Shown: positions 11,846-26,654, counted from the stretch's first letter. The stretch is DNA of 64,000 bases from Lagopus muta (GCF_023343835.1 NC_064437.1:50790972-50854971), one strand, 5' to 3'. Translations and numbers: made by a program. The notes: a model not told the origin generated them from the letters alone.

Positions 11846-14800
11846 GGTTGGTGGCCGTCCAGGGCCACACCTGCTTCCCACCACTTCAGCATCAGGCTCA
11901 CCCCTTAGCCCTGCCACTACGGCTTGTGTGACAGTTGATATGTCCCTATGCCTGCTGCAGGGTCTTCGTGGCTCCTTCAAGTAATGATTCAGTGCCATGC
12001 AAGTCAAAATCTATGCATTTTGGTCAGGGTCCAGTAGGAGGAAAAAGGAAAGCCTTGCTTGTTGCTAGGTGTGCTCTTCATGGTTTGGCAAAGTTATAAC
12101 AGAAAAATCTTCACCTTGCAGCGCAATAGAGCTGCTTGCTGGCAGACACATTTCTGTATGGTGAGCAATAAGCCTGCATGGCACTGCTGGCTGTTGTTAT
12201 TCTCTCTGACTCGCCTTTGGTACTGCACTAATACTACACCAATGCTAGGAGCCTGTGTTTTCAAGAGAAGCCATGCCAACAGCCAGCTCTCCCAGCGGTG
12301 CTTTGCCAAGCCCAAACCAGGCCATGCTCACTCTGTACTCGCTGTGCCGCTGCCGGGTGGTTCTGTAGCCTGGCAACACGCGCCTGCAGGCTCGGCCCTG
12401 GAGCCCCCCGCTCCCTCGCCTGCTCCCCCTTTCTCTCCACTGCTTTATTTTTGCTCAAGCAGGTCTGAGAGGAAGCCTCAAAAACAAAAAGCCGTGGAAT
12501 GAGGCCAGGCTGCTCCTTGGAGACACGGACCTGCTTTCGCCTTGTGTGCAGGATCACTTTAATTTTTGTCCTCTTTTTTTTTTTTTTTCCTTTTTAACCA
12601 TTCATCTTTGCAGTGTGCTGAGTTGATTTTAGTATTTCCTGTACTTTATTAATGTGCTATGTTATTTCTCCTCTTCAATTTTGGCTGGAGCTAAGTCATT
12701 CCTAGGGAATCATTATTTTCCACATATTCATTCTATATGGTAGGAATCAAAGAGCTTATTTCCTATATATCCTATTGTTTATCTCCTACAGTTTCCTAAT
12801 TGTTTAGTATTTTGATAATATCAGCACTGGACAGCAATCAACCAGCTAAGAGCAATTTTGGTGAAGATAAACAATGTTCAGAATTAAGGATACTTTTGCT
12901 AGTCATCACTGGAGCTGTTCACCACCCTGTATTCCTTGATCAAACTTAGCACAACTTCTGGAGCTTGATTGCCAGTGCAAACATACTCATTTATTGTTAT
13001 TATTGACTTTCCAGCAACTATTCTTGACTATCTGGTTATGATGCAAACAATTGAGTAAACCTGTTTGCTAAAATTTTTGAGGAAAGCAAACACAGAAGGG
13101 CAGAATATAGCACCAAAAATTATTTTTAACACATTTGATTTCTTTATGAAGGATTAACTCTACTCCACTGACTATATTCCCATATTCACATTGGCCCAAT
13201 ATGTTTTCATTACCAACATATGGCAAAATTTTAATAAGCTTCCTGTGGTTTCAAGCTGACTACTTTTGCCTTTGCAGATACATATATTGTTACAGTTATC
13301 CTTTATTTCACCCTATTTTTAGAAAATTTTGATGCCTTTTCCATGCCTTTTATGCACTGCCTCCACATATGGGGACCTAATCCAAAATCCACTGTCGGTA
13401 ATGGCAAGAGTTAGTGACCTCCACTGCGCTCACTGTGAAGCATGTAATGTTTTATTGCAGAGGTGCACTGAGGTCAGAATTGCACCCCAGTGTTCAAGAG
13501 TCTCTCATAAGCAGATCATTGTGCTCACTGTGATACCACTGTAGCTGGAGCAGAAAGATTTTGAGATCAGACTCCTACAGATATCTCATGATTGGAGTCC
13601 TTGCTATCCCAGTGCCATCCCTTTCAATAAACAAAACAAAGTCTTCTGAATTCCAAGCAATTCTGAAAACACCACACTTCCTGGTTGGTTTGACTCCAAG
13701 AGACATTGCCAGGAAGAGACCTTCTGCAAGTTAGGTGCAACAAAACTCAACACAGCATAGCACAGAATAGCTGGTGACTTAGCTCAGTGTTGCCTAAAAC
13801 ATTTTATTTGGAAAGTTATTCTAACTTGCTCTTCCCTTTCCTGTCTATACAGGTCTGTACTGAGGATATCCTTCTTTATTAAGCAACAGGAGTTTCAGTA
13901 AAAGTGGAACAGTCAGGTCAAACCCCGTGTCAAAAGGCTGAGAAAACAGCTACTGTAAGTCCTGCCAACTTGAGGGGAAAGAAAAATGCAGAGAGCAACT
14001 TCCTTTCCCTTACAGGAGGTGGCCAGTTCTCAGTTCACTGCGGAGTTAAAAATGAGCATCTCCAAGGAGAGCCAGGCCTCAGCTCTCCAGCCAAAAACCA
14101 AAAGCATATGGTGTTGCAGGATGCCTGCTCTACTGGGCGCATCCTCATCAGTGTGCAGTGGCTCTGTGACTGCTGACTTGCTTAGGTGGACCACAATTTG
14201 ACCAATGGCAAGAAGTTTATCACAAGAGCTGTATTGCTACCTGACCCACTGTACTTTAAGAAGAAAACAGATGTGAAATGTATTTCATCCAACAGAAGCT
14301 TGGCAAAATTCATCTGTTTGTTATGACCACAGACTTTGAACATCTTTATGCCACTTGATGCTTTATTTTCAGTTGCAAGTTTTTAAATAGAGAATATTAG
14401 AAACTAACTCAGAAGGCAATTAAAGTTAGAGGATTTCTATCCTTTCCAGTTTTTGAAAGGCTCACTCAGGGAGAGATCTCAGGAGGCCACTTTGTCCGGC
14501 CTCCTAGGTAACCAAGCGTATTAAAGTCTAAGCTAGATACCACATGACTTTTAAACCAGTATCACAGAATTGTAGTACACAGTCCATAGTCTTTGAACAG
14601 CTGATATTGATGATACTGCTAATGTTAAGTGTGTTTAAATGTTATTCTGGATGACTGCTCACATGGTCTGACTATCTTCCTGGGTAGGCAAATAACTAGC
14701 ACAGCTCAGTACTTTTATTTTATGTAAGTAAGGAAAAAAACAAAATAAACAAATAGAAAAATCCAGTAACAATCCTTCAGGTCAGACAGGGACACAACCC

Positions 14801-17800
14801 CATTATCCATGGGTTGGTCTTTCTCTGTCAGAAAGACCTTACGAACCTTACTGACCCTTTTAAGTTTTTCATCCTTCACTTCTAGTTCTCTCAGTGGCTG
14901 TCCAATCCTGGTCCTCTGTGTGGGACTGTACAAACCCCTAGCATTCCTCAGCTCTTCACCAGCCTTTTATCTCTCAGTACAGTGGGACCAGTTGCTATCT
15001 CAGGATTTGTAAAGGATCAGGAGCTCTGTAACAAAGTAGCATACTTCGCAGCACAGGATCCCACAGCACAGAGCCAACTTCCCATTGAATACTAGCCACT
15101 CTCCTCCACATCTAAAAAAATAATTCCTACTTCATCTCTATTGTCCATGTTTTGTCTTGAAAATGCTGAATATGTAGAAATGGGGGAGGGAAAATATGAA
15201 CAGCAAACATATAAGCTCAAGATCTAGAGAGAGCATATTTTGAATGTGTGTATCTTGTGTTTCCTTCACGGTTCACACAGTAGGACCTGAGACCAAATGC
15301 AACAGAGAGAAGGACTAAGAAATAAAGCAATAAAAAAAGTACACTGGGTTTTTGCATTCTGCAGAAATCTGAATTTTGTGCACTTAATCTTTAGAAAGAA
15401 CTTTCAAGAAGATCTGCCATTAGCTAATTTATATCTCAGGAAGTTCAACGCTTCACACGGGCAAGCTTGGAAAGGGAGGCACTTTCCAGCTAGACAAAAT
15501 GCCTACCCAGTGGGAGGAAACAGGCTCAGCCTGTTCCCTCATTGCCTAACATGTGCCCTGCTATAGGATTGAAGTGCCCTCTACATGAACCTCAAAGAGA
15601 GGAAAAGTCATGCTCAAATATGCAAGCTACCATGCCTTCCCTTGATCAGATATCAAAAGCATGATACTACTGATAGAAACTACTGTTAATTTTTAATGGT
15701 CTCATGACTTTTTCAAGGAAATGACCTGGTGATATTAAAAATGTAGTTCTGTGCAGTGAGTTCTGTAAGAGGATGGTTTCCCTCTTCCCACCTCTTCCAT
15801 GGATTCTCAGTACTGCTGCCCTGCACAGCTTGCTACAGTATTTATCTCTTGTGTGTTCTCCAAATGCATCAGTTAAATGATCTGGTAAAAGAGCAAAAAG
15901 CAAATAAAACCCTGAATACACTGAAATTCTTCCAAAACAAAACAGGAAATGACAGAACCAGAACAAGCAGCTGAGGAGCAAGGAAGAAATAGTGGCTTTG
16001 CTGCTAGAGAAGAGGAACAGGGAGCCACAGATTTAGGCAGTTTCATACTGCATCTCATCAGCTCCAAATACAAGTTACCACCAAACATGCAACTCCACCT
16101 TCCATGTCACTGAACTCCCCCTGAGCAGCCATTCGGTGCCACTGGGAGCTGCCCTAGCTCTCCTGATATGATGAATGCACTTTACCAGGTTCTCCCCATG
16201 TGAGCTGTGGGCTCCTGGGCTCTCCTTGTAGCACCACTGCAGCTCACCTCTCCACTCTGGGCTGGTAACCTCTGTGGAACTGCACAGACCCCCTCTGGAC
16301 AATACAACAGTTTTCCAAGCAAACAAGAGGCTCTACGAATTTATTCAGGTTACTGTTCCACAGAATTTTTTCTAAAGATTATTTTTAATTTACAGCTTCT
16401 CACATCACAAGCAACAGTCCATAGTATCTCCTACACGGGTTACTGCCTGCTGTGAGGCATCCGTGGAACCATACCCTGATTTTGCACGTTGAAACTTGCA
16501 GTGAAATGCAGGGAAAATAGCTAAAAACATTTAAATGAACCATGGGACAGAACTGGTGACAAACTATCTCACTCCAGAGCAAATGGGATAAAATAGGAAC
16601 CTCACAAGATGCCCTAGTATTCAGACAGTATTGTTTAAAAGACATCATCCAACTGGAAGAGAAACCCTCGAGAGGTGTACCCAAATAGACACTGGGAAAA
16701 AACTGCACTCTGCCAGCCCCTTTGCACTATTCATGAACTTAGCACTTCTCCCTAGGAGGTATCTTTCATGCCTACACTGAGAATGCAGAGCGATAGAAAA
16801 TCCAGCCCAGTAAGAACCCTGTATCTGAAACACAATGTCCCAGATTTTCTAGCATGAGCAAGTGCTTTCTGCAGACCCAAAACAACATACCACTGTCACT
16901 GCAGCTAAATGCCATTTAATTGGCAGCTAGAAAAGCCTATAATACATTTCTTCATGGAAAAATGTTTGAGCTCCACCAGTCTGCCAAAATGCTAATTAAA
17001 AACAGACTGCATATTATAAAATCCTTTCCCTGACCTGTGCTATCTAGCACTGCCCTTCTGTACTTTTTTCATGACACTGAGTCCTTGCAGAATTATTCTA
17101 ATCTTTATAAACTTGTATGTAATTTTTCTCGTCATTTTGTAGACAGAAAAAAAAAATAACTGAAATGTTGTTTATTTAAGTGTACATTGGAAAATTATTT
17201 GTTACATTGCAGATAACTGGCTCTTAAGGAGAGATTCTTCAGCCATTAAAAACAGGAGGTTTCTAAGTCCTGAGTAATTCACAGTGGAAGAAATCTTAGC
17301 CATATTGAAGTCAATCATATAGTTCAAGTCAAAGCCTCACTGGAATGTCACTAACAATGAACTGCACCATGAGAAGGATGTGCCTCATCAAACACGTATT
17401 ACTGCTTCATAGTTGCTAATCAAAATGCTTGAGAAAGCAAGGATTTGAACCAGCACTGAAACAACTTAAGTGTTTTTTGATGATAGTTTCACAAGTGTGT
17501 TTTATATAAGCTTTTATTGTTTTTAACACTTCAAAATTTTTGAAAAAACAACGAATTCCCCTAGGAGCTAATCCCTTTTACCTCGCGTTAGACCTGTCTG
17601 ACAGCCTCCCTTACCCCACCATATGGTGGGCACATTGTCATTGCATACAGCCTAGCACCAGTCCTCCAGCAAACAGGGCATACCACCCAGCTAAGCACCC
17701 TGTCCCTTCTCCTTGTGAACTTCATTCCCCTGCAGAGGGGACATGGGAGGGCTGTGGGAGCCCTGGTAATATGGCTGCGTGCTTTTTCTCAGTGCACTTT

Positions 17801-19149
17801 AAGGAAGAATTTTCTCTTTCAGCTGCCTGGCTCTCACTCTGCAGTGGGACTGCAACACCAACTGAACATCGTTATCTCTGAACTGGCTACAATTTTCAAT
17901 GCAATTTTTAGTTCTCCAGCAACAGAGGAATACGTTTTAGTTTTAACTGCTCAGAAGAAAAAGATTTTCCGTACCTTGTGTATAATACTAAAGATGTTCA
18001 GATTTTGAACTTACAATGCTTCTTACCACCCTTCCAAGACAACAATCCAAATGCCATGCAGCTGACTTTCTTTTAGACACCAATCACTGTCAGGCATCTG
18101 CAAGCTTCCACTGTTGCTGCCCTTTTGATTTCGGCAAAGAGTCATTAAAACTGGAGGTTTTAATTCCCAGTCTCAATATAATACATCAGGAAGAAGTAAT
18201 AAGCTCCTTTATGAAGCAATATAGCTCCCCAGTCAAAGAAATGGCACGCACAACTGATTAAACAAAGGCACATGGGGCTTTTTCCTAAGCATTTTTTTAA
18301 GTAAATGGATGAATGTGGGAAAAAGAAAAGGACAAGAAAACAGGACTGGGAATTCATAGACAACAGTAGAAATATCACAGGAGAGATCTTGGTCCTCAGG
18401 CGTTGGGAAGGGGGTCCTGGGAAAAGCCTTTGGAGAGCTCCTTGGAGCAAGTATTGGCTGAACAGAGCTTGAAGCTGCACGCAGCCTCCCGCTGCTTAAT
18501 TTGCTCTTTGCTCAGGGCAATAAACGCTATGCATTCTCTGCAAATAACGACTGAATCAAAGATACCTGCTGCCATTAACAATTTTCTTCCTAAAAAGAAA
18601 AATCTGAAAGACTGACATTTTAGGTAAGTGCTGAGGTCAGAAGTACTAATAATGCTCTGCTGCACATTTCTGACACTTTTGCCTCCCCTTGGGGGAAGGC
18701 AGAGCTGCCTTCATATAAGTGTTTTATATATTAAGATCTCTCTCCAGAAAGCGAGCAAGCTCTTCTATAAATAGCTTCTATTCACAGGCGAGCACCACAA
18801 CCACTTATTCATTCTTTTCATGCTTTACCTGCTGTTTTCAAGGCTGCCCTGGTGCTAAAAATAGCCTCATGTATTAGCAGAGGGTTGCTATAGATTCTGA
18901 GTGGGCGATGCTGGGAAGCAGCTCCATTGCTCTGCTGAGGACAGGGAGGGCCCACGTGGCCACAGATCTCAGGGCCGTGCTGTGTCTGCCACCTGGGCTT
19001 GCCACCCTACAGTGACACCCAGCTCCAATATTTATGCTGTTCTAAGGCTGCGCTGAACTGCACATTGGAAATGCAGATCATGGATGTGGCATGAGTGAAA
19101 TGTTTTGTTTTTCAAACTGATTAGATCACTCACTGCAAGAAAGACAGTG
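11846..19149. other. Intergenic DNA between LGI1 and FRA10AC1, no gene seen
   Basis: I found no run of conserved exons, splice sites with coding context or RNA genes. A moderately GC-rich patch lies at 12300-12480, followed by a T run at about 12576-12590. The longest open frames are under 150 codons and look like chance. Two MEF2-type sites near 18765-18864 are noted separately. Confidence 0.5.
18765..18864. promoter_or_regulatory. Pair of MEF2-type sites (candidate enhancer)
   Basis: CTATAAATAG at 18765-18774 and CTAAAAATAG at 18855-18864 both fit the MEF2 consensus YTA(A/T)4TAR exactly and lie 90 bp apart. They sit about 10.5 kb upstream of LGI1. Function is inferred from motif match only. 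Confidence 0.3.
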
Positions 19150-19512
19150 AGGCCCTGGAGGGTGTCCAGGAAATGACAGTGAAGATGTGAAGGGTCTGGA
19201 GCACAGGTCTTATGGGGAGCGGCTGAGGTGGGGGTAGACCTCCCAGATAACAGCAATATAACGAAAGGTAATGGCCTCAAGTTGTGCCAGGGGATTCTCA
19301 GGTTGGATACTAGGAAACATTTCTCCTCAGAAAGAGTGGTGATGCAGTGGCACAGGCTGCCCAGGGAGATGGTGGAGTCACTGTCCCTGGAAGCGTTCAA
19401 GAACCATTGAGATGTGGCAGTGAGGGACATCAGCAGGCATGGTGGGGGTGAGCTGGGGGGTTGGGCTACATGATCTTAGTGATTTTTTTCCAACCTTAAT
19501 GATTATATGATC
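19150..19512 (+). repeat. CR1 retroposon copy, truncated
   Basis: Sense-strand CR1 3' region: caggctgcccagggagatgg, then ttgggctacatgatcttagt, then the terminus tccaaccttaatgattatat. It has the opposite orientation to the copies at 10204 and 11619. The 5' boundary is approximate. Confidence 0.88.
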
Positions 19513-21576
19513 ACAATACCACAGTACCTTCATATATTAACAGCACATTTGCTTCTTTTTAAACTGGAAAACAACTGCATATTTTGTTGTAAGGGCATAT
19601 TTTTTTCTGCAAGCGTTGATGTGTCCAAGTCAGAAAATATCAAAATGCTTTGCTGGTTGTTCTTACTACAGAGCTGAAAGGATGACAATTCATCAGCTAT
19701 TTGATTACCTTCAAGACAGCAATGAAACCACATCAAAACACTACACTACATACCGCTGTCTTGAAATGCTGGCAGTTTGTCCTCTGGCAATGCTGACAAT
19801 GCTAATGTTAATTCTGGAAGCCATCTCTTGGTCTACAATTTAATGCTGCAAAAATCTTTGCAAATGAAAGATTGCTTATGCATAACTTTTCAGCTCATAT
19901 ATTGCATAAAACAGCAAAATGTGCTATAGGTAAGTTCCATTGGATTGTTAAGGTTATGAAACTTAAGTTTTCAAAATTCATCTGACAAAAAGTTTTGGAA
20001 TTATGGGAAGGATATTACTTTATCAAATGAAAAGTTGAAGCTTGACAGAAAACTATTTGAGAGAGAAAGACCATGCTTCAGGAGTCCCTGTGCTTCAGTA
20101 TTAGGAACTGAATTTAATATTTAATCTCTAAACACAGCTTTCCTAGTTCTTAAAACTTTCTGGATGAATTATGTCCATATCAAAGTAAAATGAGGTATTC
20201 AAAATATTTCTATTTTGTTAATTGACTCAGATCACAAAAACCTGCCAAATACAGACTGAGGTTCAACTAAAAGCTGGCTGTACATGGAAAGAGTGGCAGG
20301 GCTAACTAAAGCAAGATTTTAAAATGTATTTAAATGGATCCTAATACAACTTTAATACACTCCATCTATTAACAACAGTATATTCGAGGATGGTGTAATG
20401 TAGACTTGCAAGAAAATCCCACTATATGCTAAAGGAAACAGCATTTCACTCAAGTCTCACATCAAATCTTGACCCTTATCTCACATGTGGTTGTATTTTA
20501 TTTCCATTCAATAAAGGCAGTCATCTAGATACCTAACTGTTAATGTTTTAATATATTTCTGGAAAATTGAATGTGGTTTTAGCAAATACCAGGATCTCCC
20601 CTAAGATACAAGCTTGAATATTTCTTTTTACTCACTGCACTTTCCTCAGCACTTTTTCCAGTCTGTAATTTTTACTTTTAGAGTCATAGGTATTGCACAG
20701 GTCAATGCTGCTGGCTCTAAATAACAAAATTCAATATATGTAACTAAGTTAGACTAATTGTTCCCTTTTAGAATAGCTATCCTTCCCTTTCCACTTATGT
20801 GCCATGAAATGAATAGTATCCTGGAAATGCTTTCGATAGTAGATAGTATTTCAGTACTTCATATCTGAACAATCTTTGTGATTAAATAACACAAAATTGT
20901 ATTTAATTTGAAATATGATCTGTATTATTTCCAAAATCTGGCAAGCAGTAGTACCTTTCTTCTAGAGAAAGGACAGTGCTAGTACAATGGCTAATGGTAT
21001 TATTAAAAGAGGTCTCAGTAGTTCTGTACAAGCACGCCCATAAAAAAAAGAAAAAAATTAAAAAGGAATTTTGACTGCTACATTGTAGTTCACTGTGCAG
21101 AGCAGCCTCTTTATATGCCTGTATGCTTCAGTTTCTACTGAATGGTCAATTATTGATTATCTCAACCCAGATACTATCAGCCCCCACATAAAGTTACTGT
21201 ATGGCTTTACTAGGGAAATAATCCCACAGAAATTGTAAGGTGGAATGAAGATTGATTCTGTTCTCATTATGCTTTATTATGCTCTTACACCTTATGTTAA
21301 AAAGATCTATCATCTATGTGATTGTAAACGTTTAACTCTATCACTGTACATTGCAAACGATCTCTGCTGTTAAGTAATTTAATACTTAGCTTTAACACAG
21401 TGTGGAAAACACTGTGATGAATGTGACTGACCACTGGTATAAGTTTGCGGAACTGACTGTGGTTCCTGGATTAAGATCTGAACTTTTAGTTAGACTAAGG
21501 TGCAACACATCTCTAAAAGTAAAGGTGTACTCTGGAACACATACATATGAATAAGACCTTATTTCTCAGTTACATC

Positions 21577-21804
21577 TTACACTGCAGACCCTGAGGCACC
21601 TTTATTCTCTAGGTATTCCATCACACTAGATAAACCAGCAATGCTTAACTGCTTATATGATTGAGAAGACAGTGACTTGTCACCACCTCTTTCTGTAGTC
21701 TTTAGGTTCCATACATTCAACTGTAAATTATTTGTACCAGCCCCAATAAGTAAATTATCAGTGAATACATATCCGTGGTAGACACTACGCACAAAATTGC
21801 ACAC
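21577..21804 (-). pseudogene. Possible coding relic with a WD40-like motif
   Basis: A 75-codon open frame on the minus strand contains LIGAGTNNLQLNVWNLKT, which resembles the last strand of a WD40 repeat (small residue, then xVWNLKT), and continues to a TAA. No parent gene is recognised. The frame is closed by TGA just upstream, and no clear acceptor or poly-A tail marks it as an exon or retrocopy. It may be chance. Confidence 0.15.
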
Positions 21805-24800
21805 GTATCAAGAAACAAGGGAATACATTTATTTTTCACTATGAAAGTGCAGTGAGCTGCAGTTCCCACATTCTTTTTATTTTCACAGAACAAATCTAGT
21901 GGTAAAGAACTGAATTTAAAGTGAGCAAGCACATTATTTGTTGCCTTTTTTTTTCTTTTTTTTTTTTTCTATTTCCACTTCATTCCATATCCTTATTTCT
22001 TGCTTCTTACTTTCTTTCCTTTCCCCCTCATGTAATAAATCTGATACCAAGCTGGAAGAACAGATTTCCCTTTCTCTTGGACTCATGAACACCACCAGTC
22101 ACTTTCCACCACAACACATCCAGACATAAAAAAAGGATTAAGCATTCTTTACTCTCTTAGGAAAATGCTCATGCTTTAGGGATTTTGAGCATAATGCATT
22201 TCTAAAAGCTCAAGTAAAACCTGGAACGCTCAGAAGGAGCTGGTTTCTGCATTCTACTTATTTCAAAGCAGGTTGATAAACTAAGAAAATATTTTGTACA
22301 TATTTATAACTACTTTTTAATTAAATTCTTAACAGACTGAGGTGGCTAAACTTGTTTGTGTGTGCCTACATGTTTCTGTAATCTCTAAGTGAACTTTATT
22401 CTCAGCATGGCTGCCAGACTTCAAGACCTGGAGACCAAAATCACCAGCCTCGCTGCAATCAGTGCAATGGCAGTGCCAATTAAAGGACAAAAGACAGGAG
22501 TTTACATTATAAACTACACTACATATATATCTCTGAGGTAATTATTAGGTAAAATTACATACTTCAGGGGAAGAAAAAAAAAAGATATCTATAGAGATAA
22601 AATGGTAAGTTGCTTCCAATAATTATGATTTGATGAAAGTCTTCTTTACTACTTCCATGACTGCATTAGTTGGCCTTTTCAGGGTCATGCTGGAATTGCA
22701 TTGTTTACAATATACATATTAACAAGGTCTTGTGGTCTAGTTTAACTATGTTTTTTGGTTTTGGAAAATTCACAGAAATTGTAGGATTCAGATTATTGCT
22801 AGGAGCATTCACATAAATGCAACAGAATGAATGGCTGAAACAACCTGGCTTTCAAGAGATTGCTTAATTCTTACATAACTCCGTATTCATAGCTGAGAAA
22901 ACTCACACAGACATTAGAAAGCACAGTACTTCTTATATCTGTGATCTACTAGCATGTTAAGAGTCTAAGTGATGCCACTATCATAAAAAGGTGTTAAGCG
23001 TGACTTCAGCTAGAACATTTGGTGATGATAATGATGATAAGGTTGCTACTCAGCCAATAGTAACAACAAATAAATTTTGTGAATTGTGCTTGAAATGGTA
23101 AGGCTTTATGTACATCAAAGTGGAGCTGATGGGATAAATCAGGTTAGGCTGTATTTTGTAACAATGCGGCCTAAATGGGGATTCTATTTACCAAATTGAA
23201 CTGCTAAGTATAAAGGTGAAAATTTCTCTTAATTTGTTTCTTGAAGATTTTCAGGTCAGTTTAAATTTGTAAATTTAAGCCTTTTTTTTTTTTTTTTTTT
23301 AACTCTATTTGCAAAGCAAACAATCTGGAATTTTAGATGTATACCTGCCTTTTTTTTTGAGGTTTGCATTAGTGCCTGCAAAACTTATTCCCAAAATTTG
23401 GTCTTTGGAAATGGCCAACAGAACCAGTGATCCAGATACAGGTCTGACAATACAGCAGGCAACAGGGGATTTGAAAATTTGCAGTGATTCCCTCATGCTC
23501 CAAGTGTATAAGCTTGGAATAATGTAAGTCTGAGGGTCAGATTTTCCTCATATCCTTTCATTATACAGAATCAGGGAATTAGATTCAAAATAATCTAATT
23601 TTCCAAATTGTTCATCACACTGGAAGACTTAGTGTTATAGGTATTCTGTCCCAGAACAGCAAATTTGACACTGATCTATAGTAGTACTGAACAGGAATAC
23701 TTAAGAGAAAAATTTCCATCAATAAGTGAAATTTAGTAAATTTGATATTCTAATAATTATGATATCATTATCTCTATTTTATCCTATTAACAAAAAAAAA
23801 TGCCATACAAATGATTGTGGTCACTTGTAAAAAGATATGGGATATTGGAACACTGGAGGAACAATCAAATGTTTTTTTGTTAAAGGTACTATTCTAACAG
23901 TTACGCACTGAAATGGTAGTTGTAATTGTGAAATACCATAAAACAGCACGGCTGCTCTCAAAACAACAGGCAAAGCACAGTAACAGTTTCTATACCAGAA
24001 CAAAATTCAAAACCAAAAGTGCTTTTATTGAATAAATTACTTTATCAGCCAAACAAATAAAATCACACTTGTTTTACAGTACAGCAACATTGACATCTAG
24101 TGGCTAGTTAAACTCCACATCCTCCATAGACAAAAAAGTTGTGGAACAAAACATTTACAGAATTTGACATAATAAATGTGCATGTCCACAATGTCATGTC
24201 TTTACATAATCGCTATATCATTACAGAATGACTGAAGGCTTCAATGACTAACCTGTAATGAGCAGTCCTCATCATGGGAACTGGTAAGCATGAGCCATCA
24301 TGCCTCAGCGCAGCCCCTCTGATTCTTCCTGTTTGTCAGGAATTCCTGCACCTGGGAGCCAGCTGTGCCTTAAGCACAGACCTTTCTTGGAGCTCACTGG
24401 AAGGCACTGCTCATCCCTTAGTTGCACAGAGATATGTGTAAAAGAAGACAAACTACGCTCACAGAATGTAATGCTACTGTCACATGTGAACCTATATTTT
24501 TCATCCTACTTCATTTTCTACAAACTACTAGGAGACTTCAAATAGAGAGATGAAAATCAGATACATGACAGATGCCATGAGACTGTTCATATTACGAAGA
24601 TATGAAAAGAAATGATTAGGCAATTTCCATAGAATTTAGGAAGGAGCCAGTAATGCTAGAAAGTCTCATTTCCTCATTTTTTAACATAACTGGCTTAATG
24701 GAGAAAGAGGAAAGAATAGACATGATAAATCTAATGATAATTCTGGTGATAAACCTAATACTTCAGATTTCTGAATTATTTTCTCACATCAAACCCAAAC

Positions 24801-26631
24801 ATGCACTCTGCAAACAGCTCTTTCCATGGCTGTAGCTGGTAGTCCTGCCTTGCCCTTGCTGCCTCTTCTGATAAAGCTGCCTGATCTTGATTTGCTGCGT
24901 TACAAATTGGTGGCAGTTATAATCAGCTACCCCAACTAACTTTGGCCAAACAGATCAGACACTACTGAATATAAGCAAACTTATCAGAAGACCTTAGGAG
25001 ACAATAATCATGGGATTACTGAATAAGTTCTTCAAAAAGAAAAGCCTACCAGTATGTATGTCTTCCAGTATTCAAAAATGTATGACAAAAACGCAGACGA
25101 ATTTTTGCCTTCTGTATCAAATGGTTTAGGACATTAAAAATTATCTCAAGGAGCAACAAGGGAGACTTGTCCTAGATATTAGGAGAAAAAATATGTATAT
25201 ACCTAAAAGATGAATAGATTAAGCTATTTATGCTGTGAAAGTTCCTCTACTGGAAATTTTTAGGAAGAGCTCAGGAAGCTTCAAAAGGCATGGCCTTTTG
25301 AATTATCTATCTCTGTGACTGAGTACCTTCCTTTGGTATGCACATGTTGTTCAGACTATCCCTCATGAAAGTATGGGGGAATTATGTAAATGAACAGGTT
25401 GCTTAAGTAAACATTATGCTACTCCCAAAATGACAAGGAAGAAGGTCTGAGGTCTGCCCTGAACCCACAGAGGCACATTCCTGATGCTGAAATAGACCTT
25501 CCTCCCTGCAGCTCAAATGATATGAGTCAATACCTAGTCATAAATCTTTTGATTCCAGCAAGTTCTAGTGCCCATTTAATAAATTTGAATGACTGAGAAG
25601 TGGCAAATTCAATCAAATAAAGCCAGCCTGTCCTTTTTGTCTTGTGTTTCTCTTTTTTTTTTTTTTTTGGTCATACTGAGACTATCGCCACGGTCTGCGT
25701 AGTGGGATGTGATTGCACAGATTACTGGAAATGAGTGAAAGCAGAGAAGCTAATAGGCTTGGGAGTATTTAAGAATCATGGACATTACATTCTATTATTA
25801 TAAGAACATTCCTGCTTCGTAGTAATTTCCATTTCTTCATCCCAGAAATTTCCCATGGAATTGTTACACTACGTTGTCAGAAAACTGAGTAATTGAAGTT
25901 GTATAAGAATGTGTCAATGATATGAAAACATAAGAGACAAAACATTTTCTTCTTGGATGTTTTAATAACATGTCTGACTTAGGTTTTCTGGATACACTAA
26001 GTCTCATACTTAGCCCAATATAGATTTAGGTCAGGAGAAAAAGGAGAACTACAGTGACACTACTTCCCTTATGGGCCATGAAGTTCAGGGCTACATTTAA
26101 GAGTATGGTTTCCCATTACTGCTAAGCTGATTTAATTGAGAGCTGCTGCTGAAAGGGCCACCCTCATTGCTCACCTTCACCTTGCCTCCTGTCCCATACC
26201 TCCATTCCCGGCCTTTTTTTTTTTTTTTGCACCAGCATTGTTATTCATCAGATGCCACAGAAGAAAAATCAAAGGAGCTAGACTGGCTGAAAATCAAATG
26301 CTACGGTTCAGCAGATGTGGTCAGACGAGCACAAGTATCAATGTGAGAAAAGCAATGCCTTCTTCAGCAGCAGCCAGACAACAGACTGATGCATCCACAA
26401 TGGAAACTGTGCTCCTAAGGGCTGATATACCACAGTCATGGAAATCCACATTAAAAATGCAGTGACCCCACCCTGCAAGAAGTGATGCCCATCTTTTCTC
26501 CTTTTCACCTGCATCTTTCAGTCCTATGGGAATCTGTTGACAGAATCATCCTTTTTGGTGCCAAAGAACACTGATGCTACATTTAAAGTATGGACTTAGT
26601 CCCATAGGATGGAGCTACAATCCACGTACGA

Positions 26632-26654
26632 AGGGCTAAGGGCTAAGGGCTAAG
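26632..26654. repeat. AGGGCTA tandem repeat, about 3 copies
   Basis: Three perfect 7-bp units followed by a partial unit. It resembles a variant telomere unit but is too short to be called an interstitial telomere. Confidence 0.7.

Noticed and set aside
19032-19430. Open frame of 132 codons on the minus strand
   Set aside because: It is mostly the antisense of a CR1 copy and has no independent coding support.
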